Part shown: positions 1 to 5,088 of the stretch, piece after piece | Layout: the number at the start of each line of letters is the position of its first letter | Numbering within the stretch: position 1 is the stretch's first letter | Origin: Desulfurobacterium sp. | GTDB taxonomy: Bacteria; Aquificota; Aquificia; Desulfurobacteriales; Desulfurobacteriaceae | Length of the DNA: 8,977 bases | Direction of reading: 5' to 3' | Assembly (NCBI GenBank): GCA_003978805.1 | Contig: QNYI01000058.1 | Coordinates: 1-8,977 of the forward strand | Notes under the pieces: generated by a model | Database searches by the model: none | The model's input: only the letters and a program-made list of their open reading frames with translations | What the model was told of the DNA's origin: nothing | Translations under genes and position numbers: made by a program

Positions 1-58
1 TGAAGGTATTTAAAGGAAGGATAAGTTTAAGTTTGAAGAAAACCCAAGAGGAAAAAAG

Positions 59-712
59 ATGGTATTCAGGGACAGGAGAGAAGCCGGGGAGCTCCTTGCA
101 GAGGCAATTCTAAGAAAATATAACGGAACGCTTGAAAACCCGGTAGTTGTCGCAATACCCCGTGGCGGTGTAGTTGTTGCAGAGCCAATAGCAGAAGCCT
201 TAAGCGCTCCCATTGACCTTGTCATACCGAGGAAGATAGGAGCTCCCTTCAACGAGGAGTTCGCCGTTGCAGCAGTTACAGAGGACGGAACAATCTTAAT
301 GAACCCTTCCATTACCGGTGATGTAGCCTACAGGCTCGGAATTTCAGAAGATTACATAAAGAAAAAGGCTCTTCAAGAAATTGAAGAGATTAAGCGCAGG
401 AAAGAAAAATACATCGGAAGCAGGGGAAAATTACCCCTAACAGGAAGAGAGGTTATCCTTGTTGATGACGGAATAGCTACAGGATTAACGGTTAAAGCGG
501 CAATAGCTTCCTTGAGGAAGGAAAAACCGAAAAAAATCATTCTTGCCGTTCCCGTTATGCCTGCCGATAAAGTTCCTGAGTTTCAAAAACTCGTTGACGA
601 CCTAATTGTCATCCACGCCCCCGAGTTCTTCAATGCCGTAGGACAGTTCTACCACGACTTCTCCCAGACCACAGATGAAGAAGTTATTGAGATAATGGAA
701 AAAAATCAGTAA
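59..712 (+). CDS. Predicted phosphoribosyltransferase (COG1926-type, stand-alone)
   Basis: A 217-aa soluble type I phosphoribosyltransferase-fold protein. The PRPP-binding signature is clear at residues 132-144 (VILVDDGIATGLT, with the acidic pair D136-D137). A Gly-rich loop AIPRGGVVVA lies at 32-41, where the family has its first PRPP/pyrophosphate loop. The C-terminal segment around 192-205 (NAVGQFYHDFSQTT) is typical of this stand-alone family, whose physiological substrate is not established. I therefore do not assign a nucleobase. The ATG is preceded by AAGAGG (46-51) with 7 bases of spacing. No strong promoter is visible in the 58 bases before it; the window opens with TGA, which could be the previous gene's stop. 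The gene converges on vapC and the two coding regions overlap by 7 bp at their 3' ends, leaving no room for a terminator. Family assignment is firm, function open. Confidence 0.85.
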   Translation: MVFRDRREAGELLAEAILRKYNGTLENPVVVAIPRGGVVVAEPIAEALSAPIDLVIPRKIGAPFNEEFAVAAVTEDGTILMNPSITGDVAYRLGISEDYIKKKALQEIEEIKRRKEKYIGSRGKLPLTGREVILVDDGIATGLTVKAAIASLRKEKPKKIILAVPVMPADKVPEFQKLVDDLIVIHAPEFFNAVGQFYHDFSQTTDEEVIEIMEKNQ

Positions 713-1080
713 AACTCCTCCTCTGTCATCATAGGATAATGCTTCTTGTTGAAAGTCCAGAGCCTCATTCTGTTTATCTTGGTCGCAGCTGCTATCAGGG
801 CATCGGCAAGCTTTACAGAGTGAGACTTACCGTATTTATTCATAAACTCTCCTGCAAGTTTCCCAATTTCTCTATCAAGTTCAATCACTAGTAAACTCCC
901 TATTAGTCTTTCCGTTTTTTCCAACTCGTGGTTTCTCATACCTGCAAAAATCTCCGCAATTTGAACGGGCGTTATGTAAAGCTGTCCTGCTGTTTCCTCA
1001 ACAGCAATCCTGAACTTAGCTAAAACCTCATCCCTCCCTCTAAGAAGCCAAATAATGACATCAGTATCCAGCACTATCAA
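706..1080 (-). CDS. vapC: VapC-type PIN-domain ribonuclease toxin
   Basis: A 124-aa single-domain PIN nuclease. The conserved metal-binding acids are visible: D5 in IVLDTDVII, E43 in QIAEIF and D93 in LADALIA, with T109/N111 in the fourth motif position (WTFNKKHY). VapC toxins of this family cleave tRNA or rRNA and are neutralised by the cognate VapB encoded just upstream. I chose the TTG at 1080 as start because it sits about 9 bases after an AGGGAGGA ribosome-binding site and puts the hallmark LDTDV at residues 4-8. The longer reading frame to 1125 adds 15 residues that do not fit the fold. The start lies inside vapB (20-bp overlap), so the toxin is probably translationally coupled to the antitoxin. 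The 3' end overlaps the convergent phosphoribosyltransferase gene. The active site looks intact; the RNA target cannot be read from sequence. Confidence 0.88.
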   Translation of the reverse strand: MIVLDTDVIIWLLRGRDEVLAKFRIAVEETAGQLYITPVQIAEIFAGMRNHELEKTERLIGSLLVIELDREIGKLAGEFMNKYGKSHSVKLADALIAAATKINRMRLWTFNKKHYPMMTEEEFY

Positions 1081-1318
1081 TTTCTCTATCCTCCCTAAGT
1101 GTTCGTACACAGGATTCAACATCAAACTCTCTATCCTTCCAAATACCGAATACTTCTTTTGCAGCCTCTAAAAGAGCCTCTTTTCTGTTTAAATCCGATT
1201 CAAAAGTTTTCCAGAGGCGTTCTCTAATGATTTCAGAAACAGTTTTTCCTTTCTCTCTACTTTCTCTTTTAAGTAAAGAGTACAAGCTCTCATCTAAGTA
1301 TATCTGGGTTCTTCTCAT
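1061..1318 (-). CDS. vapB: VapB-type ribbon-helix-helix antitoxin
   Basis: An 85-aa antitoxin. The N-terminus (MRRTQIYLDESLYSLLKRES, then KGKTVSEIIRERL) is a ribbon-helix-helix DNA-binding domain: a short beta strand with alternating residues followed by two helices. The acidic, aromatic C-terminal part (FGIWKDREFDVESCVRTL) is the kind of tail that wraps around a PIN toxin. The ATG at 1318 is preceded by GGGGGTGG. The reading frame stays open upstream to 1387, but that extension runs through the promoter and operator and is not expected to be translated. vapC begins within the last codons. RHH antitoxins, with their toxin, typically repress their own promoter, and a perfect inverted repeat lies 12 bases upstream of the start codon. 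Confidence 0.85.
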   Translation of the reverse strand: MRRTQIYLDESLYSLLKRESREKGKTVSEIIRERLWKTFESDLNRKEALLEAAKEVFGIWKDREFDVESCVRTLREDREIDSAGY

Positions 1319-1330
1319 AACCACCCCCAA

Positions 1331-1350
1331 ATGATGTATACATACATCAT
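1331..1350 (-). promoter_or_regulatory. Inverted repeat, candidate VapB operator
   Basis: ATGATGTAT-AC-ATACATCAT is a perfect 9-bp inverted repeat with a 2-bp centre. It lies between the -10 element and the vapB start, covering the expected transcription start. Each half-site contains the kind of short TGTA-containing motif bound by RHH dimers. The symmetry is seen directly; binding by VapB or VapBC is inferred from position and family behaviour. Confidence 0.7.
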
Positions 1351-1354
1351 AAGT

Positions 1355-1383
1355 AAGATAGAAGTCAAGAACTAAACTGTCAA
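1355..1383 (-). promoter_or_regulatory. vapBC promoter
   Basis: On the - strand a consensus -35 TTGACA (1383-1378), a 17-base spacer and -10 TATCTT (1360-1355, 4 of 6) form a sigma-70-type promoter. The predicted start is near 1348, inside the inverted repeat, so repressor binding would block initiation. A second TTGACT (1368-1363) has no -10 at good spacing. The -35 overlaps the stop codon of the M23 peptidase fragment. Confidence 0.6.
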
Positions 1384-1487
1384 TCAATTATCCTAGAAAG
1401 ATGAGCATAAAGGGTATGAATCCCAAGTCCGTATTCAATTATCACAGTCTTTCCTGCAAAGTAGAGCTCCCCCACAAGAACCACTTT
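1380..1487 (-). pseudogene. Fragment of an M23-family peptidase (LytM/gametolysin-type)
   Basis: Thirty-five codons after the nuclease stop, in the same frame, encode KVVLVGELYFAGKTVIIEYG followed by LGIHTLYAHLSRIID and a TGA. This matches the central part of M23 peptidoglycan endopeptidases, which read roughly G-VV-(L/F)AG-LYF-GKTVII-DHGLG-YTLYAHLS, and I recognise it by that pattern. The upstream metal-binding motif and the downstream V..G..IG..G.TG..TGPHLHF segment with the HxH metal ligands are both missing, so the piece cannot be an active enzyme. It lies between the nuclease stop codon and the vapBC -35 box and has no convincing ribosome-binding site; GTG at 1484 is the only early start. 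It is most simply the remnant of a gene disrupted when one or both flanking modules arrived. Confidence 0.7.
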
Positions 1488-2300
1488 CTAATAACTTGCA
1501 ACAGGGCAGATGTGGCGGTAGTCACACCATTTGCAGTTAAGTTCGCAGGGGGAAGGAACGAGCTCTTCAAAGGTTTTGCCGTTAAATTCTTCCTCTACCG
1601 TTTCTATGATAGGGAGCAATCGGATTTTAAAGGTCTCTAAGTCTTTTTGGGTGAAAATAAACCTGTTTACAGTTCCGTAGCGGACGTTGTGGACTTCTAA
1701 AGCAAATCTTTCAAACTCCGGAAACTTTACGCTGGCTAAAAGGGCATACCAGCGGAGTTGTGTTTTTATTTTGTTGTTAAAGTCCCTGCTTTTGTTAGTT
1801 TTGTGGTCAACGATGTAAAGGGTTTCTCCTTTTGAGAAGATAAAGTCAAGTTTTCCCCTTAGAAATACGCGGGAGGAGTCAAATTCATTAACAGGTTTAA
1901 GCTCTCCATCAACGGCTATTTCAAGTTCTGAGGCAACTATGCTACTGCCGAGAGCTCTCTTTAACTGACCGTTTACGTAACGGAGAATGTTAGGGAAAAA
2001 CTGGGCTATTTTACTGACGTCTGCCAAGGGTTCTTCTTTCTTAAAGTTTTCGGCAAAGTAGTAAAGGAGCTCCTTACTTAGCGGTTTTTCCCTTTTGAAG
2101 GCAACGTTTAAAGCGTTTTCCAAAACAAAGTGAACACCACTGCCGAGAACTAAGAACTCTGGCTTTTCAAGGGGTTCTACTTTTGCTACGTAACGCCAGA
2201 AAAACTCATACTGGCACTTTTTGGCCTTCTGGATTTTTGAAAAAGACCAAGGGCGAAGGTGAGAGAGCTCTATCCTTAATCCCGTTTTTCCCTCAATCAC
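1488..2300 (-). CDS. PD-(D/E)XK nuclease with Fe-S cysteines (Cas4/AddB/RecB-like)
   Basis: A 270-aa stand-alone exonuclease-type domain of the PDDEXK_1 (RecB C-terminal/Cas4) class. Catalytic landmarks run in the usual order: H57 in GSGVHFVLE, D152 in RGKLDFIF, the D165-x-K167 pair in LYIVDHKTNK, and Q181/Y185 in TQLRWYALL. C29 (AKKCQYEF) plus C256-x2-C259-x5-C265 near the C-terminus form the split four-cysteine set that holds a [4Fe-4S] cluster in AddB and Cas4; C252 is an extra cysteine. There is no helicase domain and no CRISPR array or cas1/cas2 in the window, so the gene is not named cas4. I chose GTG at 2300: it overlaps the HEPN gene's stop as GTGATTGA and follows AGAGAGG by 9 bases. 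An upstream TTG at 2327 would add 9 residues but lacks a ribosome-binding site. The protein ends right after its last cysteine, so it appears complete. Confidence 0.82.
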   Translation of the reverse strand: MIEGKTGLRIELSHLRPWSFSKIQKAKKCQYEFFWRYVAKVEPLEKPEFLVLGSGVHFVLENALNVAFKREKPLSKELLYYFAENFKKEEPLADVSKIAQFFPNILRYVNGQLKRALGSSIVASELEIAVDGELKPVNEFDSSRVFLRGKLDFIFSKGETLYIVDHKTNKSRDFNNKIKTQLRWYALLASVKFPEFERFALEVHNVRYGTVNRFIFTQKDLETFKIRLLPIIETVEEEFNGKTFEELVPSPCELNCKWCDYRHICPVASY

Positions 2301-2706
2301 TCTCCAAAACCTCTCTAAAGCGTACAAGTACTGACTTCATCAAATTTAAATAGTCCCTAAGCTTTGGTAGAACAGATTCTACAACTTCACGACGATAGAC
2401 GTGAGAAAGTAAGTTCCTATCCTCAAGCATAGAAAGACAAACTTCAAGCTCTTCATAGGTAAGATAACCGAGCTGGAACAGTGATTTAAAGACTCTGCGA
2501 GGAGAACCTGCATCTATTCCTTCAAGCCTTGCAAGGAGCTCTTTTCCAACTTTCCAGAAAAGTTCATAACTCATCTCAAACTTTTGAACTTGCCCACTCT
2601 CTAAAACGTCCCTTACAAAAGAAGGAAATTCAGAAAGGTCTATTTTTAAGGAGTCCTCAAAGTTTTTAAGAGCTTTTTCAAGTTCTTCCAGCTTTTTTAT
2701 TTCCAT
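2293..2706 (-). CDS. HI0074-family HEPN protein (HepT-like partner of MNT nucleotidyltransferase)
   Basis: A 137-aa all-helical protein of the nucleotidyltransferase substrate-binding (HI0074) family. The family landmarks are QKFEMSYELFWKVGKELL at 41-58, SPRRVFKSLFQLG at 68-80 and EDRNLLSHVY at 95-104. The last contains R97-x4-H102-x-Y104, the Rx4HxY motif that in HepT toxins forms the RNase active site and carries the tyrosine modified by the MntA antitoxin. The gene starts at an ATG overlapping the MNT gene stop by 10 bp (ATGGAAATAA), preceded by AAGGTG. It overlaps the nuclease start by 8 bp. The motif is intact, so it could be a working RNase toxin of a type VII toxin-antitoxin pair. In HI0074 itself no toxin activity has been established to my knowledge, so that role is inferred from the motif and pairing. 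Confidence 0.85.
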   Translation of the reverse strand: MEIKKLEELEKALKNFEDSLKIDLSEFPSFVRDVLESGQVQKFEMSYELFWKVGKELLARLEGIDAGSPRRVFKSLFQLGYLTYEELEVCLSMLEDRNLLSHVYRREVVESVLPKLRDYLNLMKSVLVRFREVLESD

Positions 2707-3020
2707 CTAACACCTTCTTTTAGGATTTCTTCCTTTAGGCTATCTGAAACCCTCCTAAGGTTAACGACATCAACCGTAAAGGGTATAGAGCTCTCCTCAA
2801 CCAATTCCTCTAAGAGAGCTTTAAACTTTCTAAATTCCTCTTCTGATAATCCCTCTACTGCAACATCGGCGTCGGAGGAGCGACGGTAGTCGCCCCTTGC
2901 CCTTGAGCCAAAGAGGAAAACTCGGCAGTCTTTTTTGCTCAGAAGGTCTAAAACGATACGGCGGAGCTCCTCTAGGAACTGTTCTTCCTTCTCTCTATCA
3001 ACAGAAAGGTCAAGTGGCAC
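2697..3020 (-). CDS. MNT-domain minimal nucleotidyltransferase (MntA-like)
   Basis: A 107-aa minimal nucleotidyltransferase of the polymerase-beta superfamily. The active-site strand-turn is FLFGSRARGDYRRSSDADVA: G38-S39, ten residues, then D50-x-D52, which is exactly the GSx10DxD antitoxin motif. A third acid, D84 in FTVDVV, completes the metal triad. Proteins of this kind transfer AMP from ATP to a partner; in MntA-HepT the target is the tyrosine of the partner's Rx4HxY motif, and the adjacent HEPN protein has that tyrosine. The start is GTG at 3020 with AGGAGGGG 9 bases upstream; that site lies inside the last codons of the 33-aa membrane-protein gene. The family is also seen as orphan pairs (HI0073/HI0074), so the toxin-antitoxin label is an inference. 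Confidence 0.85.
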   Translation of the reverse strand: MPLDLSVDREKEEQFLEELRRIVLDLLSKKDCRVFLFGSRARGDYRRSSDADVAVEGLSEEEFRKFKALLEELVEESSIPFTVDVVNLRRVSDSLKEEILKEGVRWK

Positions 3021-3025
3021 GTTCG

Positions 3026-3127
3026 TTAACCCCTCCTCTCTGGAGAGTAAACCAACCCAAAATAGAAGAGTATCGCTATGAACAGCAGAATAGCAATAGC
3101 CATAATTATTTCAGCTACTATTGTCAT
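3026..3127 (-). CDS. 33-aa single-span membrane microprotein
   Basis: A small gene easily missed by length cut-offs. Translation gives a short start MTIVAE, a hydrophobic helix (residues about 4-26, IIMAIAILLFIAILFYFGLV) and a basic tail SPERRG. ATG at 3127 is preceded by the strong site GGAGGG with 5 bases of spacing. It overlaps the 79-aa gene by 17 bp in another frame, and its stop lies 5 bases before the MNT start. Good ribosome-binding site, tight spacing and a coherent transmembrane helix with a positive C-terminus argue that it is translated. I do not recognise the family. It could be a small subunit or regulator of the 79-aa membrane protein, or a hydrophobic peptide tied to the MNT/HEPN module. 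Confidence 0.65.
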   Translation of the reverse strand: MTIVAEIIMAIAILLFIAILFYFGLVYSPERRG

Positions 3128-3350
3128 CTAATCCCTCCAATGAAGCGATTTTATCTTTCCATTTTTTTAAAGTAAGCCCCAAGAAAACCAATGAAAAATA
3201 TAAAGCGATAACTCCTGTTCCTGCCCAAAAGCCGAATCCTTCTTTTCGCAACACCGCCAAAGTTCCAACTCCTACAAGGACTGTAACAGAAAAAGCTTTG
3301 TTGAAAAGGTTCTCATAAAGCCTGATTTCTTCCTTTATTCTATCTTTCAT
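3111..3350 (-). CDS. Small two-helix membrane protein, unknown function
   Basis: A 79-aa protein with a charged N-terminus (MKDRIKEEIRLYENLFNK), a first hydrophobic segment at about 19-34 (AFSVTVLVGVGTLAVL), a short loop RKEGFGFWAG, and a second segment at about 45-60 (TGVIALYFSLVFLGLT). A basic then acidic tail (LKKWKDKIAS...DDNSS) follows. The charge pattern suggests a hairpin in the cytoplasmic membrane with both ends in the cytoplasm. I chose ATG at 3350: it overlaps the proS stop as ATGA and is preceded by GGAG with suitable spacing. A TTG at 3362 would add four residues. Translational coupling to proS is likely. I cannot assign a family. Confidence 0.7.
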   Translation of the reverse strand: MKDRIKEEIRLYENLFNKAFSVTVLVGVGTLAVLRKEGFGFWAGTGVIALYFSLVFLGLTLKKWKDKIASLEGLDDNSS

Positions 3351-5062
3351 TGGCAACTCCAACTATAAAGGAGCTCCCTTATCTTCTTAGCTACCTCATT
3401 AACGGGAACTTCAAATCTTTCACCACTCTTTCTGACCTTTATCTCAACGATTCCCTCGGGAGCTCTCTTACCTACGATAACTTGAAAAGGAATACCTATC
3501 AGGTCGGCATCTTTAAACTTAAAGCCGGGACGGGCGTTTCTGTCGTCAATTATGACGTCAAACCCTTCTCTTTGGAGAGTTTCGTAAATCTCCTCAGCCG
3601 TATCCCTTATCTCGTCTTTCTTAACGTTTACGGGAATAACGATAACGTGGAAGGGGGCAATCTCGTAAGGCCAGATGATTCCATCATCATCGTGGTTCTG
3701 CTCAACTGCTGCGGCCATGACCCTTGTAACGCCTATTCCATAACAGCCCATCACCATCGGCTTTTCTACGCCGTTTTCGTCAACGAACGTTGCGTTCATT
3801 GCCTCGCTGTACTTTGTTCCGAGCTTAAAGATGTGGCCTACTTCTATTCCCCTCTTCCCTACGAGGGGAGCTCCGCACTTTGGACAGGGATCTCCACCTT
3901 TAACTTCTGTAACGTCAACGAACTCCTTAACTGTAAAGTCCCTTCCCCAGTTGACGTTCTGTAGGTGGTAGTCCACCTCTCCGGCACCGGCCACAAAGTT
4001 GACCATAGGAATTACGGAGTAGTCGGCGTAAATGGGAATGGAAAGTCCAACGGGAGAGAGGAATCCTTTCGGCTGGCCTGTGAACCTTTCAATTTCCTCG
4101 TCAGTTGCAAGCCTTACATCTTTAACTTTAAGAGCTTTCTTGAGCTTTGTCTCTTCAACTTCCCTATCACCCCTTACAGCAACGGCAACGGCCTCTCCGT
4201 CAACGATGTAGACGAGGAGCTTCAAGATGTTCTCAGGAGGAACGCTCAAGAACTCAGAAACTTCTTCTATTCTTTTTACGTTTGGTGTGTGGACTTTTTG
4301 GAGCTCCTTAAATTCAGATTCTCTATTTTCGGGAACTTCAGGCCTTTTCTGAACAGCCTTTTCTGTGCTTGCAGCGTAACCGCACTTTTCACAGTAAACG
4401 AGCTTGCTCTCCCCTGTGTCGGCTATAACCATAAACTCGTGGGAGAACTTCCCTCCTATCTCTCCTGTATCGGCCTCAACAGCCTTAAATTCAAGTCCCA
4501 TTCTCTTAAAAATCCGGCTGTAAGTCTCATACATGTTCCAGTATTCCCTCTCTGCATCCTCGTCGCTCACGTGGAAAGAGTAGGCATCCTTCATGATGAA
4601 CTCTCTAGCCCTCATAAGGCCAAAGCGTGGACGGATCTCGTCCCGAAATTTCCCGCCTATCTGGTAGAGGTTAAGAGGTAAATCCTTGTAGGACTTAACC
4701 TCTTTCCTAACGAGGTCTGTTATCATTTCCTCGGCGGTAGGTCCAAGGGCGTAGTCCCTACCGTGTCTGTCCTTAAACTTAATCATTTCTTTCCCGTATA
4801 CGTCCCACCTACCGCTCTCTATCCAGAGCTCCGCTGGGTGCATTATCGGAAGGAGAACCTCCTGAGCGCCGGCTCTATCCATTTCCTCCCTTATTATCCT
4901 CTCTATTTTGTGGAGAACCCTTACCCCTAAGGGTAAAATATCGTAAAGGCCTGAAGCTTTCTTCCTGATAAACCCTGCTCTTATGAGAAGCTTGTGGCTC
5001 GGGATTTCGGCATCTGCAGGGGACTCTTTCATCGTCGGTATAAAAGCCCTTGAAAACCTCAT
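3347..5062 (-). CDS. proS: Prolyl-tRNA synthetase, bacterial type with INS editing domain
   Basis: A 571-aa class II aminoacyl-tRNA synthetase, full length for the bacterial type, charging tRNA-Pro in the cytoplasm. Visible in order: the N-terminal catalytic part with motif 1 ending near P72 (LLPIMHP), the GPTAEE loop at 107-112, motif 2 around 138-160 (KFRDEIRPRFGLMRAREF), the inserted YbaK-like editing domain at roughly 255-385, motif 3 at 437-447 (VMGCYGIGVTR), and the C-terminal anticodon-binding domain (DDRNARPGFKFKDADLIGIP at 506-525). Two CxxC pairs, C224/C227 and C393/C396, flank the editing domain and may bind zinc; this pair is common in related ProRS sequences. ATG at 5062 follows GGAGGG. 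It heads the - strand gene run and overlaps the next gene by 4 bp. Confidence 0.97.
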   Translation of the reverse strand: MRFSRAFIPTMKESPADAEIPSHKLLIRAGFIRKKASGLYDILPLGVRVLHKIERIIREEMDRAGAQEVLLPIMHPAELWIESGRWDVYGKEMIKFKDRHGRDYALGPTAEEMITDLVRKEVKSYKDLPLNLYQIGGKFRDEIRPRFGLMRAREFIMKDAYSFHVSDEDAEREYWNMYETYSRIFKRMGLEFKAVEADTGEIGGKFSHEFMVIADTGESKLVYCEKCGYAASTEKAVQKRPEVPENRESEFKELQKVHTPNVKRIEEVSEFLSVPPENILKLLVYIVDGEAVAVAVRGDREVEETKLKKALKVKDVRLATDEEIERFTGQPKGFLSPVGLSIPIYADYSVIPMVNFVAGAGEVDYHLQNVNWGRDFTVKEFVDVTEVKGGDPCPKCGAPLVGKRGIEVGHIFKLGTKYSEAMNATFVDENGVEKPMVMGCYGIGVTRVMAAAVEQNHDDDGIIWPYEIAPFHVIVIPVNVKKDEIRDTAEEIYETLQREGFDVIIDDRNARPGFKFKDADLIGIPFQVIVGKRAPEGIVEIKVRKSGERFEVPVNEVAKKIRELLYSWSCQ

Positions 5063-5079
5063 CTTCCCTCCGCTAAACT
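5050..5079 (+). promoter_or_regulatory. Candidate promoter for the glycosyltransferase (leaderless)
   Basis: Only 26 bases separate the divergent proS and glycosyltransferase start codons. TTGAAA (5050-5055) and TAAACT (5074-5079) with an 18-base spacer would start transcription at about 5086-5089, essentially on the ATG. That agrees with the absence of a Shine-Dalgarno sequence there. Both boxes are imperfect. A TATAAA at 5039-5044 is an alternative -10 but lacks a -35. Confidence 0.35.
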
Positions 5080-5088
5080 AAAATCATC

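Noticed and set aside
1319..1387. Longer vapB start
   Set aside because: The extension covers the operator and reaches into the promoter, and gives residues outside the RHH fold.
1401..1640. 79-codon open frame on the + strand
   Set aside because: It lies opposite the nuclease C-terminus and the M23 fragment, lacks a ribosome-binding site and shows no recognisable domain.
1488..2300. Naming the nuclease cas4
   Set aside because: No CRISPR array or other cas gene is present; the same fold and Fe-S cysteines occur in AddB, Exo5 and stand-alone nucleases.
2897..3175. 92-codon + strand open frame across the MNT start
   Set aside because: Opposes three - strand genes with good ribosome-binding sites; no domain or start signal.
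3350..4681. Two long open frames on the + strand (204 and 238 codons)
   Set aside because: Both are antisense to the unmistakable proS gene; their translations are Cys/Ser/Phe/Asn-rich without domains.
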